NCBI GenBank assembly: GCA_023399455.1 | Contig: JAEWPN010000017.1 | Coordinates: 1 to 54,715 of the forward strand | Direction: 5' to 3' | Length of the DNA: 54,715 nucleotides | DNA from: Bacillota bacterium | GTDB taxonomy: Bacteria > Bacillota > Clostridia > Lachnospirales > Lachnospiraceae | Shown here: one piece after another, positions 1 to 9,246 of the stretch | How positions within the stretch are numbered: the stretch's first letter is position 1 | Layout of the letters: each line of letters starts with the position of its first letter | Made by a program: the position numbers and the translations under genes | Notes under the pieces: model-generated | Told to the model about the DNA's origin: nothing | What the model saw: only the letters and a program-made list of their open reading frames with translations | Databases searched by the model: none

Positions 1-26
1 AAGAATCAAAGAAAAACTAGGATGGA

Positions 27-100
27 TGAGCCCTGTACAATACAGGCTCAATCTCTTGGCTGCATAAAATTAGCGAGGCAGCCGAAGCTGTCTCGCTAAT
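27..100. other. Two stem-loops, possible terminator region
   Basis: Two hairpins are visible. The first pairs 27-37 with 41-50 and has one bulged base. The second pairs 69-81 with 88-100 and has one wobble. They lie downstream of the minus-strand gene ending at 147, and the second is followed on the minus strand by a short T-rich tract, so it may end that transcript. No gene was seen in 1-146. Confidence 0.4.
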
Positions 101-146
101 AAAGTCTAACTTATTGGGGTCACATCAGAAGCCGTCTTTTGTTCGC

Positions 147-623
147 TTATTTTATTGGCTTTGCTCCGGCCTTCTCCTGAAGTCTCTCCACCGTGCGTCT
201 GAACGCGCTTTGCTTCTTCTTGGGAGCAGCAGCCTGCTTGCCATGAAGTCCCTTCACATCGGTAATATATATACCGCTAACAACCGCCTTTACTTCTTTC
301 TTTACAGGAACCATATCATAAATCTTCTCATCACAGACGAGAGTCATAATCTGCGGACCAACCTTTGCTTTTACAATAGGAAACCTGGAAAACCGCAGTA
401 ATCGGGGAGTCTGTTGGATTACCGTTTGAGGAAGCCCTGAATCTTTCATCTTCATCCGTTTCTTATCGATGACGAGCATGGAAACGGTCTGCTTCATCGC
501 ATCGATTTGTTCCTGCTGAGCCTCCTGCTTCTTCTGTGCTCTTTTTCCGAGGAAATATAATACGACGACAGCGATGATTAAAACGACTAATATGACTAAT
601 AATACAATTGATAAAGTACTCAC
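147..623 (-). CDS. Conserved hypothetical protein, single N-terminal membrane anchor
   Basis: A 158-residue protein of unknown function. Residues 5-26 form one strongly hydrophobic membrane segment. It is followed by a basic, glutamine-rich stretch (about 27-45, possibly coiled coil) and a soluble domain of about 100 residues ending in a Lys/Arg-rich tail. The predicted topology is an N-terminal anchor with the bulk in the cytoplasm. The start is GTG at 623, chosen because AGGAGG lies just upstream. It is divergent from the cardiolipin synthase gene. I do not recognise a named family, and no function is assigned. Confidence 0.7.
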   Translation of the reverse strand: MSTLSIVLLVILVVLIIAVVVLYFLGKRAQKKQEAQQEQIDAMKQTVSMLVIDKKRMKMKDSGLPQTVIQQTPRLLRFSRFPIVKAKVGPQIMTLVCDEKIYDMVPVKKEVKAVVSGIYITDVKGLHGKQAAAPKKKQSAFRRTVERLQEKAGAKPIK

Positions 624-721
624 AAAGTTTCCTCCTGTTTTACGTTAGTGCAAAATTAATTGTAGCATTGTTTCCTTAAATAAGCAAGCGTAATTGTACT
701 GCGGAAGCTTTAGCAATTTCG

Positions 722-750
722 TTGAAGAAACGGGAAGAATGTTATATAAT
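722..750 (+). promoter_or_regulatory. Sigma-A type promoter for cardiolipin synthase
   Basis: TTGAAG (722-727), a 17-bp spacer and TATAAT (745-750). The -35 box coincides with an in-frame TTG. This argues against translation starting there and supports the ATG at 791. Confidence 0.65.
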
Positions 751-790
751 AAGCGGTAAGGGCGAGCCGGAAGGAGATAAGGGTGAGTTT

Positions 791-2257
791 ATGATTTGGG
801 AAAGTGCTCAGGCGGGCTTTTCATTTATTTTCAGCCATCTGATTTTCATTAATTTGATATTTGCGGTTATTATCGTATTTTTCCAGAGAAAGGATCCGAA
901 GGTCATATGGACGTGGATGCTGCTTTTGTATTTCATTCCGATTCTTGGGTTCGTGTTTTATCTGCTCATAGGAACGGACATGCATAAGCAGAAGATGTTC
1001 CGGATTAAGGAGATAGAGGACCATTTGAACGACGCGATCCGCAGGCAGGAATACAGCCTGCGAAACAAGGAGCTGGAGCACAAAGACCCGGAAATCGCGG
1101 AATATTCGGACTTAGTTATGTACAATCTGGAAGCTTCGGGTGCTATGCTCACGAATGATAACGATATTACTATTTTTACGGATGGAAATGAAAAATTTGA
1201 AGCGCTCATAGCGGATATGCGGGAAGCGAAGAAGTATATCCATGTGGAGTATTATATTATAAAAAATGATGTGCTGTTCAACCGGATCAAGGACGTGCTG
1301 GTGGAAAAGGTGAAGGAGGGCGTGGAGGTGCGCGTTCTCTATGACGGCATGGGATGCCGTTCCGTCCGGAAAAGTTATTGGAGGAAGCTGAACAGCCAGG
1401 GTATAAAGACCTCTGAATTTTTTCCGGCTTTTTTAAGGCGTCTGCACCTTCGTATCAATTACCGCAACCATAGAAAAATAGTGGTCATCGATGGGAAAAT
1501 AGGATATGTAGGCGGATTCAACATCGGTAAGGAATATATCGGGCTGGATAAGAAGTTCGGCTATTGGCGCGACACCCATCTTAGGGTGACGGGAACGGCA
1601 GTGTTCGCCCTGCAGATTCGTTTTGCTTTGGACTGGAACTATACGGCGAAGGAGAATCTGTTCCTGACAGGAGCATATGTCTATCAGGGATTCGTGGAAT
1701 CCAAGCAAAACTGTGAGGTGCAGATCGTTTCCAGCGGTCCTGACTCCAGATGCCAGAATATACGAGACAATTATCTGCGCTTGATCGGTAAGGCAAAAAA
1801 GAGCATTTATATACAGACACCTTATTTCATACCCGACGAGGCGATTTTTTCCGCCTTGATGATAGCCGTTCATTCGGGAATCGAGGTGAATATAATGATT
1901 CCCTGTAAGCCGGACCATCCATTTGTCTATTGGGCGACCTATTCCTATATCGGAGACCTTGTTATGGAGGGTGCGAAATGCTACACTTATAATGATGGTT
2001 TTCTCCATGCCAAGGGAATGGTGGTGGATGATAAGGTGCTGTGCTATGGTACGGCAAATATGGATATCCGAAGCTTTGCGCTGAATTTCGAGGTGAATGC
2101 GGTCATATATAATGAGGAACAAGCGATAAGGATGAGGGAGATCTTCGATGAGGATATGAAGAAGTGCAAGCAGATTACGAAGAACGTATATGTGAGCCGC
2201 TCCTTGCGGGTGAGGTTCCTGGAACAGGTGAGCAGGCCTCTTTCTCCGTTACTGTAG
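791..2257 (+). CDS. cls: Cardiolipin synthase (phospholipase D family)
   Basis: A 488-residue membrane enzyme that condenses two phosphatidylglycerol molecules into cardiolipin and glycerol. Two N-terminal membrane helices (about residues 10-30 and 40-62, PLDc_N type) precede two phospholipase D domains. The first HKD-type motif has His227 (HRKIVVIDG) and the second has His406 (HAKGMVVDD); each contributes its His and Lys to the active site. The length is typical for the family. The in-frame TTG at 722 is rejected because it is the promoter -35 box; AAGGGTGA precedes the chosen ATG. It appears monocistronic. Confidence 0.93.
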   Translation: MIWESAQAGFSFIFSHLIFINLIFAVIIVFFQRKDPKVIWTWMLLLYFIPILGFVFYLLIGTDMHKQKMFRIKEIEDHLNDAIRRQEYSLRNKELEHKDPEIAEYSDLVMYNLEASGAMLTNDNDITIFTDGNEKFEALIADMREAKKYIHVEYYIIKNDVLFNRIKDVLVEKVKEGVEVRVLYDGMGCRSVRKSYWRKLNSQGIKTSEFFPAFLRRLHLRINYRNHRKIVVIDGKIGYVGGFNIGKEYIGLDKKFGYWRDTHLRVTGTAVFALQIRFALDWNYTAKENLFLTGAYVYQGFVESKQNCEVQIVSSGPDSRCQNIRDNYLRLIGKAKKSIYIQTPYFIPDEAIFSALMIAVHSGIEVNIMIPCKPDHPFVYWATYSYIGDLVMEGAKCYTYNDGFLHAKGMVVDDKVLCYGTANMDIRSFALNFEVNAVIYNEEQAIRMREIFDEDMKKCKQITKNVYVSRSLRVRFLEQVSRPLSPLL

Positions 2258-2340
2258 TGTTGATTTATTGTTCATAGTTATGAAAAAAGCAGGAAAAGGG
2301 TTTTAAGAAGGGGAGATTTGTGGTATAACTGAGGTATTGC

Positions 2341-2380
2341 CTTGTCCTTTGTGAAGTGCTGGTGATGCACATTGGACAAG
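2341..2380 (+). promoter_or_regulatory. Stem-loop in the leader of the foldase lipoprotein gene
   Basis: CTTGTCC (2341-2347) pairs with GGACAAG (2374-2380). A second stem pairs TGTG (2350-2353) with CACA (2368-2371), separated from the first by symmetric TT loops. It sits about 25 nt before the chosen ATG and has no T-run, so it looks like a structured leader rather than a terminator. No riboswitch class is recognised. Confidence 0.4.
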
Positions 2381-2404
2381 CGGAAAAAGGAGAATAATCT
2401 GAGA

Positions 2405-3475
2405 ATGAAAAATAAAGCAAGGTTGTTAAAATTGGTAAGTATCGCTGTTATGACGGCGGCGGCAGCTACGTTTACGGGCTGCGGAAGTACAGATGACAGT
2501 CAAAAGGCATATTTGAATGAAATTGACACGAAGGATTATGTGAAGCTTGGTGAATATAAGGGTTTGGAGATTAATCAGGCAGGCCCTGAGGTTACGGACG
2601 AGACAAGGGATTCCTATATCAACTATCTTCTTAGTATGAATCCGGATAGAGGTGTCATAGAGGGAGATACGGTAAATATCGACTACGTGGGTACCTTGGA
2701 CGGAGTTGCTTTTGAAGGAGGAACCGCATCCGGTTCTAATCTTACTATTGGTTCGGGGCAGTTTATCGATGGATTCGAGGATGGACTGATCGGAGCAAAG
2801 GTCGGAGATACGGTTGAACTCGATCTGACGTTCCCTGAGGATTATCAGAATACAGATCTGGCAGGCAAGGCTGTAGTATTTACGGTGACGGTCAATACGA
2901 TAATGGCCTCTACACCTCAGGAGCTGACGGATGAATACGTGCAGGGACTTGGCATTGAATGCAGTACGGTGGAAGAGTACCGGCAGTATGTTTATGATAT
3001 GCTGTATGAGGAGCAGGTGAGTGCATATGAGATTCAGGTAGAAAATGCTCTTGCCGGCGCGTTGGTGGAAAAAAGTGAGTTCATAAAGGATCCTCCGCAG
3101 GCGATGTTAGACCGTTATAACGAGATGCTGACCTCAAGTCTTACCTCCGCGGCTGCCGCGTATGGAATGACCCTGGAGCAGTATATGCAGCTTTATTATG
3201 GAATGGATGCAGCGACCTATCCTGAGGAAATTAAAAACGAGGCCCTGAATTCCGCACAGCGTTATATCCTGCTGCAGGCAATTGCGGATAAGGAGGACTT
3301 GAACGTAACGGATGAGGAGCTCCAGGTGGATATAGAGAACACTGCCTCAGAGTCCGGGTATGATTCTGTGGACGCTTTCAAGGAAGCGGTAGACGAGGAA
3401 AGCTATAGAGAATATATGATGAGCGAGAAGGTTTTAGGCATGATGCGTGAGAATGCGGTAATCAGCGCGGAGTAA
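2405..3475 (+). CDS. Trigger-factor-like FKBP peptidyl-prolyl isomerase lipoprotein
   Basis: A 356-residue putative extracytoplasmic foldase. The N-terminus is a lipoprotein signal with lipobox TFTGC; Cys26 would be lipidated. Residues about 70-160 form an FKBP domain (GDTVNIDYVGTLDG, then FIDGFEDGLIGAKVGD). The helical remainder resembles the C-terminal chaperone arms of trigger factor. The ribosome-binding domain of cytosolic trigger factor is absent, consistent with a PrsA-like role outside the membrane. The start at 2405 is preferred over TTG 2372 because AAAAGGAG lies upstream of it and it gives a proper signal peptide. The spacing is longer than ideal. Confidence 0.85.
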   Translation: MKNKARLLKLVSIAVMTAAAATFTGCGSTDDSQKAYLNEIDTKDYVKLGEYKGLEINQAGPEVTDETRDSYINYLLSMNPDRGVIEGDTVNIDYVGTLDGVAFEGGTASGSNLTIGSGQFIDGFEDGLIGAKVGDTVELDLTFPEDYQNTDLAGKAVVFTVTVNTIMASTPQELTDEYVQGLGIECSTVEEYRQYVYDMLYEEQVSAYEIQVENALAGALVEKSEFIKDPPQAMLDRYNEMLTSSLTSAAAAYGMTLEQYMQLYYGMDAATYPEEIKNEALNSAQRYILLQAIADKEDLNVTDEELQVDIENTASESGYDSVDAFKEAVDEESYREYMMSEKVLGMMRENAVISAE

Positions 3476-3571
3476 GCCCCAAACGCCCTGATATAAAAAT
3501 GCAGAGGCCGTACGGGCAGCAGAAGGCGGCGCTGCGAAATAAAACAGGTACGAGACGAGGGAGAAAAGAAA

Positions 3572-4963
3572 ATGAATTTGACAGATATCAGAGACTTATA
3601 CCGCGGACGCGGTGAGTTTGCAGGAAAAGAAGTGACGATAGGCGGATGGATCAGAAGCATCCGGGATTCGAAAACCTTCGGTTTTATCGTAGTGAACGAC
3701 GGCACATTTTTCGAGCCGTTACAGATCGTATACAGCGATAAGCTGAATAATTTCGAGCAGATCAGCAAGCTGAATGTGGGTTCGGCGATTATTGTAAGAG
3801 GAACGATAGTAGAGACGCCCGATGCGAAGCAGCCCTTCGAACTGCAAGCGGAGGAAATAGAGGTGGAAGGTCTTTCCACGGCGGATTATCCGCTGCAAAA
3901 AAAGAGACACAGCTTCGAGTATTTGAGAACAGTTTCCCATCTGCGTCCGCGTACCAACACGTTTCAGGCGGTATTTAGGGTACGCTCGCTGATTGCTTAT
4001 GCGATTCATACGTTTTTCATGGAGAGAGGCTTCGTCTATGTGCATACGCCTCTTATTACGGGAAGCGACTGTGAAGGTGCGGGAGAAATGTTTCAGGTAA
4101 CAACTATGGACCTTAAGGATATTCCGAAAAACGAGGATGGAAGCATCGATTTCAGCAAGGATTTTTTCGGCAAAGCAACCAATCTTACCGTGAGCGGACA
4201 GCTTAATGTAGAGTCCTATGCGTTTGCCTTTAAAAATGTTTATACCTTCGGTCCTACTTTCCGTGCAGAGAATTCCAATACTACGAGGCATGCTGCGGAA
4301 TTCTGGATGATCGAGCCGGAGATTGCCTTTGCTGACTTGAAGGACGACATGATTCTTGCGGAATCGATGCTAAAGCATATTATTCGTTATGTACTTGAAA
4401 ATGCGAGGGAGGAAATGAACTTCTTCAACCAGTTTGTGGATAAGGGGCTGATCGAGCGTCTTACCCATGTGCTTAACTCCAATTTCGGGCATGTTACCTA
4501 TACGGAGGCAGTCAAGATACTGGAACAGCATAATGATGAATTCGAATACAAGGTATTCTGGGGCTGCGATTTGCAGACCGAGCACGAAAGATTTTTGACC
4601 GAACAGGAATTCAAGCGTCCGGTATTCGTAACGGATTATCCGAAGGAAATCAAGGCTTTTTATATGAAGCTGAACGAAGACGGCAAGACGGTTGCGGCTA
4701 TGGATTGCCTGGTACCGGGAATCGGCGAGATCATCGGCGGCAGCCAGAGAGAGGATAAGCTGGAACTTCTTGAGCAGCGTATGGAGGAGTTGGAGCTGAA
4801 CAAGGAAGATTACGATTTTTATCTCGATCTTAGAAAGTACGGCTCCGCGCGGCATGCAGGCTTCGGGCTGGGCTTTGAGCGCTGCGTTATGTATTTGACA
4901 GGGATGGGCAATATCAGAGACGTTGTTCCCTTCCCAAGAACGGTAAAGAACTGCGATTTATAG
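3572..4963 (+). CDS. asnS: Asparaginyl-tRNA synthetase
   Basis: A 463-residue class II aminoacyl-tRNA synthetase that charges tRNA-Asn with asparagine using ATP. The N-terminal OB-fold anticodon-binding domain (about 15-100) is followed by the catalytic core. Motif 2-like [19 protein letters not shown] and motif 3 [15 protein letters not shown] are both visible, and the C-terminus [11 protein letters not shown] is typical of AsnS. The residues and C-terminus favour AsnS over AspS. GGGAGAAAAG precedes the ATG. The upstream 96-nt gap shows no convincing T-box. Confidence 0.95.
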   Translation: MNLTDIRDLYRGRGEFAGKEVTIGGWIRSIRDSKTFGFIVVNDGTFFEPLQIVYSDKLNNFEQISKLNVGSAIIVRGTIVETPDAKQPFELQAEEIEVEGLSTADYPLQKKRHSFEYLRTVSHLRPRTNTFQAVFRVRSLIAYAIHTFFMERGFVYVHTPLITGSDCEGAGEMFQVTTMDLKDIPKNEDGSIDFSKDFFGKATNLTVSGQLNVESYAFAFKNVYTFGPTFRAENSNTTRHAAEFWMIEPEIAFADLKDDMILAESMLKHIIRYVLENAREEMNFFNQFVDKGLIERLTHVLNSNFGHVTYTEAVKILEQHNDEFEYKVFWGCDLQTEHERFLTEQEFKRPVFVTDYPKEIKAFYMKLNEDGKTVAAMDCLVPGIGEIIGGSQREDKLELLEQRMEELELNKEDYDFYLDLRKYGSARHAGFGLGFERCVMYLTGMGNIRDVVPFPRTVKNCDL

Positions 4964-5004
4964 GAAAAAGTTGTCCGGGCATACAAAACTTACAGGGGTT
5001 ATCT

Positions 5005-6228
5005 ATGAAGAAAAAAGCTGTAAAATTAATCAGCGTAGCCATGGCTTTCGTTATGGCGCTCCTTCCCTCGGGAACGGTATACGCGTCTACGATTAATGAC
5101 ATTAAAAAACAACAGGCAGAGGACCAGAATAAACTGAATAATGTGCAGGGACAAATCTCCGGCCTCCAGGGACAGCAAAGCGAGGTCGGCGGAGAGATAG
5201 ACGAGCTGGATGCCAACGTGGTGGAAATTATTGCCAGCGTGGATATCATCAAGGATGAAATCGTGGAGAAGGAAGAGCAGATCGACGAGACGGAGGCGGA
5301 ATACGAGGTAGCGAAGCAGCAGGAGGAGGAACAGTATGCGGCCATGAAGCTTCGCATCAAGTTCATGTATGAGCAGGGTGACATCTCCTACGTACAGCTT
5401 CTCATGACCAGCGACAGCCTCGGCGATATGGTGAATAAGGCGGATTATATAGAACAGCTTTATGAATATGACAGAAAAATGCTAGAGGAATATCAGGCTG
5501 CTAAGGAGTATGTGCAGCAGGTGTGGAATCAGTTGGAGGATGAGAAATCGGAGCTGGAAGCCTCTAAACATGAGCTGGAAGAAGAGCAGGTGCGTATGGA
5601 GGAGCTGCTCGATGAGAAGAAGCAGGAGTATGAAAATTATAATGTGCAGATAGCGAAGGCAAAGCAGGAGGCTGCGGCTTATAAGACGAAGATCAAGCAG
5701 CAGACGGCGCAGATCAAGAAGTTGGAAGAAGAGGCAAGAAAGAAGGAAGAGGAGAGAAAGAGAAAAGAAGCAGCGGCGGCAGCTGCAAATGGCGGCAATT
5801 CTTCTTCGAGCTCATCGTCATCCGGCTCTTCATCGTCTTCAGGTTCTTCCTCCGGTGCTTCCGTAAGCATTCCTTCCGGCGGAAGCGGCTCCGGTCAGAC
5901 AATCGCATCCTATGCCTGCCAGTTCATCGGCAATCCTTATGTGGCGGGCGGAACGAGCCTTACGGATGGTGCCGACTGCTCGGGATTCGTATGGCGGGTG
6001 TTCAAGGATAACGGATATTCAGTTCCCCGTACTTCATGGGAAATACGAGACGCGGGAAGCGGAGTGGATTACTCTCAGGCACAGCCGGGAGATGTTATCT
6101 GCTATGCGGGACATGTTGGAATTTACATAGGAAATGGGAATATTGTGCATGCCAGCACAGAGAGGACGGGAATCAAGATAACGTCAGCGACTTATAAATC
6201 GATACTGTCTGTGAGAAGAATTGCATAA
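5005..6228 (+). CDS. NlpC/P60 cell-wall endopeptidase with coiled-coil region
   Basis: A 407-residue secreted peptidoglycan hydrolase. Residues 1-27 are a signal peptide with a VYA-S cleavage site. Residues 30-255 are a long Glu/Gln/Lys-rich coiled coil of PcsB/CwlO type. A serine-rich linker (about 263-290) leads to a C-terminal NlpC/P60 domain. Cys325 (DCSGFVWR) and His370 (GHVGIYIG) are the expected catalytic Cys and His. Such enzymes cut the gamma-D-Glu to diamino-acid bond of stem peptides, and the coiled coil often serves for regulation, for example by FtsEX. It lies 41 nt after asnS and may share its transcript. Confidence 0.92.
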   Translation: MKKKAVKLISVAMAFVMALLPSGTVYASTINDIKKQQAEDQNKLNNVQGQISGLQGQQSEVGGEIDELDANVVEIIASVDIIKDEIVEKEEQIDETEAEYEVAKQQEEEQYAAMKLRIKFMYEQGDISYVQLLMTSDSLGDMVNKADYIEQLYEYDRKMLEEYQAAKEYVQQVWNQLEDEKSELEASKHELEEEQVRMEELLDEKKQEYENYNVQIAKAKQEAAAYKTKIKQQTAQIKKLEEEARKKEEERKRKEAAAAAANGGNSSSSSSSSGSSSSSGSSSGASVSIPSGGSGSGQTIASYACQFIGNPYVAGGTSLTDGADCSGFVWRVFKDNGYSVPRTSWEIRDAGSGVDYSQAQPGDVICYAGHVGIYIGNGNIVHASTERTGIKITSATYKSILSVRRIA

Positions 6229-6243
6229 TGAAAAGCAGAAGGG

Positions 6244-6651
6244 TTAATGGAGGAGCGATTGCAGATATGTGATCGCTTCTGTGATAAGTGCCGGAACTGC
6301 CAGTCCGGAAGAGCCCACTATGTGCAGGCTGCATTTGTTCACCGGAAGCAATATTTTCTCGCATGGGGAAGAGGCTATGGAGCAAGCCATTGCAGGAGTG
6401 ATCTCGCCCAAAAGGGAATCTGCGGCGACAATGCCCACAGGTCCCATAATGTAATCCGCATCGCGGCAATTAACAATAACCGGATTTTCTCCGGTAGCAC
6501 CGGCATCAGCTCCTGCACGAAGCATGGCGGTTGTGGCTATGCTGTTGGTACCTATAGCAATAACCTCCGCCCGGATGTCGGAGGTTTTTAGTTTCTCTAT
6601 GAGCAGACTGCCGATTCGGCCGCCTTGACCGTCTATTATCACTATTTTCAT
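6244..6651 (-). CDS. DUF3842 family protein
   Basis: A 135-residue protein recognised as DUF3842. The N-terminus IVIIDGQGGRIG looks like the first beta strand and glycine-rich loop of a Rossmann-type nucleotide-binding fold. The middle (RDADYIMGPVGIVAADSLLGE) and the KCSLHIVG segment are characteristic of the family in Clostridia. Function is unknown. It lies 30 nt downstream of the minus-strand lipoprotein gene, so the two are probably one operon. It converges with the NlpC/P60 gene with only 15 nt between stops and no clear terminator. Confidence 0.8.
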   Translation of the reverse strand: MKIVIIDGQGGRIGSLLIEKLKTSDIRAEVIAIGTNSIATTAMLRAGADAGATGENPVIVNCRDADYIMGPVGIVAADSLLGEITPAMACSIASSPCEKILLPVNKCSLHIVGSSGLAVPALITEAITYLQSLLH

Positions 6652-6681
6652 GACTTTGTGTCCTATTAATTGAGATATTTG

Positions 6682-7563
6682 TTATTTGCTCGGTGTAGCC
6701 GTGCAGTTGATTCCTATAATTCCTAAGATTCCGTCATCGTCCACATCGAAGGTAATGTTCGGTCCGCCGTCGCCCATGACAAAGCCGGCGTCGGTATATT
6801 CCAGATCAAAGAGATTATAGTTGCCCATTCTTTCCACCAGTGCTTCCGTGAACAGAACATCGCTGTCTATTTTCTTGAAGGTTTCCGCATCGTCCACCGG
6901 CCCCTTGGAGTCTCCCCCTTTATCGACAAACACAGGAAAATTGGTCAGGCTGGCGAGCTCGTCCACATTCATAGCCTTTACCGCATTGATGATCTTTATC
7001 GCAAAGGCATATTCCTCTACATAGATTCCGGTAAGCAGAGAACTGTCCGAAAGACCCACGAGAGTTGCATGATTTTCATCCAGAGAGCCCGTATAGGTGA
7101 TGGTCGCTATCTGACCGACGGTAAGATAACGCAGATTGCCTTGGACGCCGGACTCGGGAATCGTCAGGGAGAAGGTGTTCCCTAAGGCCGACTGAGCAGA
7201 AACGGAGTACTGGGTCGCATCGGTTATGATGCCTACGAAGTTGTGCGTTTCGCCGTCGTCTGGCTGCGCGGTCGTGCTTGTATCGGCGGCAGTTTCCGAG
7301 GATGTGCCCCTTGCTCTGGGAACTTCGGAATCCGATGACTGAGCTGTATCGGAAGCTGTATCAGCTTGTGAGCTTGTATCGGCGGCATCGCCGCTTTGTG
7401 TATCGTCGCCTGCCTGGGCGCCATCCGGTGCCTGATTGTCTTCGGTTTGGGCATCTTGTGTTTGCACAGCTGTATTTTCCGGTGTATTTGCGGTTCCGCA
7501 TCCATTCATGACAAGTGTAGCGATGATGAGGAGCGAAAGGAACCTTCCCGTTCTTTTTTTCAT
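6682..7563 (-). CDS. Putative lipoprotein with Asp/Gln/Ser-rich linker
   Basis: A 293-residue putative surface lipoprotein. The signal peptide ends in lipobox LVMNGC with Cys22 as the lipidation site. Residues about 25-105 are low complexity, rich in Gln, Asp, Ser and Thr, and read as a wall-spanning tether. The folded part follows: about 107-170 looks like a small beta domain, and 185-290 resembles a compact DUF-type domain. No enzymatic motif was seen. Start at 7563 with AAGGAAGG upstream. A good promoter lies on the minus strand at 7616-7645. First gene of an operon with DUF3842. Confidence 0.75.
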   Translation of the reverse strand: MKKRTGRFLSLLIIATLVMNGCGTANTPENTAVQTQDAQTEDNQAPDGAQAGDDTQSGDAADTSSQADTASDTAQSSDSEVPRARGTSSETAADTSTTAQPDDGETHNFVGIITDATQYSVSAQSALGNTFSLTIPESGVQGNLRYLTVGQIATITYTGSLDENHATLVGLSDSSLLTGIYVEEYAFAIKIINAVKAMNVDELASLTNFPVFVDKGGDSKGPVDDAETFKKIDSDVLFTEALVERMGNYNLFDLEYTDAGFVMGDGGPNITFDVDDDGILGIIGINCTATPSK

Positions 7564-7615
7564 AGTCGTATATCCTTCCTTTATCAGAAGATAGAAAATA
7601 AATTCATCTTAATAT

Positions 7616-7645
7616 ATAATATACTATTGGCGAAAGGAATGTCAA
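7616..7645 (-). promoter_or_regulatory. Promoter of the lipoprotein-DUF3842 operon
   Basis: On the minus strand TTGACA (7645-7640), an 18-bp spacer and TATTAT (7621-7616). An alternative -10 TATATT gives a 16-bp spacer. It lies about 50 bp upstream of the lipoprotein start. Confidence 0.55.
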
Positions 7646-7646
7646 T

Positions 7647-7673
7647 GTTACTGTGAACGGAGTGAATAGTAAC
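7647..7673. repeat. Short palindromic intergenic repeat, copy 1
   Basis: A 27-bp imperfect palindrome with arms GTTACTGT and ATAGTAAC around GAACGGAGTGA. It matches the sequence at 13372-13398 in 26 of 27 positions. Both copies are intergenic, so this is probably a dispersed REP-like chromosomal repeat. Confidence 0.7.
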
Positions 7674-7794
7674 ATGTCAATTCATGGAAGGGATTGAAAG
7701 CCTTGTATTTGGGCTAAAAACGTAGTAAAGTTGAAGAAAAAGGATTAAAAGCTGTTTTTATATGATAAGAAAGAGCGGAAAGCGAGGGAGACGG

Positions 7795-9210
7795 ATGGAG
7801 TGGCAGCAGCTATTGTGCGGCGATAGGATAAGAATGTATAAGGCAACCGGGAATTCAGGAGATTTGCGCACGGAATTCGAGAAGGACTACCACCGGATTA
7901 TCGGCAGCGCCTCCTTCAGGCGCCTGCAGGATAAGACGCAGGTCTTTCCCTTAGATAAGAGCGATTTCGTGCGGACGAGACTGACGCACTCTTTGGAGGT
8001 ATCCTCCTTTGCGAAGTCGTTGGGACAGAATATATCGAAAAAGATTCTTCTGGATATCAGGGACCCTGCTTTTAAGGAGTCCTATCAGGCGGATGTGTGC
8101 GACATCCTGCAATGCGCGGGGCTTCTGCACGATATAGGAAATCCTCCCTTCGGACATTTCGGCGAAACCGTCATCAGGGAGTGGTTTCTGAAAAATATGA
8201 GCAGGCTTACCTATGGCGAAAAGACTCTGGAGGAGCTTCTTCTGCCGCAGATGAAGGGGGATCTGTGCCATTTCGAAGGAAATACGCAGGCGCTCAGGCT
8301 GGTAACAAAGCTGCATTATCTGGTGGACGAGCACGGGATGAACCTGACCAAAGGGCTTCTGGGAACCATAATCAAATACCCGGTTTCCTCTCTCGGAATC
8401 AACAAAAGCAGCGGAGATATCAAGGATAAGAAGATGGGATACTATTATGCGGAAAGGGATATCTTCGCGGATTTGCAGGAAACGCTTGGTACGAATGGGA
8501 AGCGGCATCCGCTCACCTATGTGCTGGAGGCAGCGGATGATATCGCTTATAAAACGGCGGATATCGAGGATTCCTTCAAAAAGGGCCGTATTACCTACGG
8601 ACAGCTGGTACAGGAGTTAAAGGCGGGAGGTACAGCAAAAGAGGAAGAAGATGAGTACTGCAAGCTGGTCGCAGCGCTAGAGGATAGATATCAAAAGGCG
8701 CTGGACAGAGGAATCGCCCAGCCCGAGACCTATGCGGTGCAGAACTGGGTGGTGCGAATCCAGGGAAAGATGATTGCCTGCGCTACCTATGGATTTACAA
8801 AAAATTATGAGGAAATCATGAACGGCACCTATAAAAAGGATTTGTTTTCCGGCACTCATATCGAGCATATGGCCTATATGCTGGGCGACATCGCCTATCG
8901 TTATGCTTTCGTGTCCAAGCCGATATTAAAGCTGGAAATAGCGGCGGAAACGATTATGAATTTCCTCCTCGATAAGTTTGTGGACGCAGCGATTTATTAT
9001 GATACGGACAAAGAGCTGAATGATGTTCAGGAAAAAATGATTGCGCTCATATCCGATAATTATAAAGCGATATACAAGATATATTCCAAAGATAAGGATG
9101 AGAGAGAGAAATTGTATTTAAGATTGCTGTTAGTGACGGATTTCATCTGTGGCATGACGGACAGCTATGCGAAGCTTCTTTATCAGGAGTTGAATGGTCT
9201 GATAGAATAG
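7795..9210 (+). CDS. dgt: Deoxyguanosinetriphosphate triphosphohydrolase (dGTPase)
   Basis: A 471-residue HD-superfamily enzyme that hydrolyses dGTP or other dNTPs to the deoxynucleoside and tripolyphosphate. The N-terminal signature RRLQDKTQVFPL and the metal site are visible: HSLEVSS supplies the first His, and GLLHDIGNPPFGHFGE the His-Asp pair. ILEAADDIAY-type residues (VLEAADDIAYKTADIED) supply the distal Asp. The ATG at 7795 is chosen for its GAGGGAG site; the upstream in-frame ATG at 7762 has none. It is followed 36 nt later by another HD hydrolase. Confidence 0.9.
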   Translation: MEWQQLLCGDRIRMYKATGNSGDLRTEFEKDYHRIIGSASFRRLQDKTQVFPLDKSDFVRTRLTHSLEVSSFAKSLGQNISKKILLDIRDPAFKESYQADVCDILQCAGLLHDIGNPPFGHFGETVIREWFLKNMSRLTYGEKTLEELLLPQMKGDLCHFEGNTQALRLVTKLHYLVDEHGMNLTKGLLGTIIKYPVSSLGINKSSGDIKDKKMGYYYAERDIFADLQETLGTNGKRHPLTYVLEAADDIAYKTADIEDSFKKGRITYGQLVQELKAGGTAKEEEDEYCKLVAALEDRYQKALDRGIAQPETYAVQNWVVRIQGKMIACATYGFTKNYEEIMNGTYKKDLFSGTHIEHMAYMLGDIAYRYAFVSKPILKLEIAAETIMNFLLDKFVDAAIYYDTDKELNDVQEKMIALISDNYKAIYKIYSKDKDEREKLYLRLLLVTDFICGMTDSYAKLLYQELNGLIE

Positions 9211-9246
9211 GTCTGACATAGTAATTATGAAGAAAAGGAACTTACG

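Noticed and set aside
722..790. N-terminal extension of cardiolipin synthase from a TTG at 722
   Set aside because: The TTG is part of the promoter -35 box and the -10 box lies inside the extension. ATG 791 has its own ribosome site.
1433..2122. 229-codon open frame antisense to cardiolipin synthase
   Set aside because: It has no ribosome site and lies wholly within a strongly conserved gene; it is a shadow frame.
5679..5908. Minus-strand frames in the NlpC/P60 linker
   Set aside because: They arise from the low-complexity serine and acidic coding region of the real gene.
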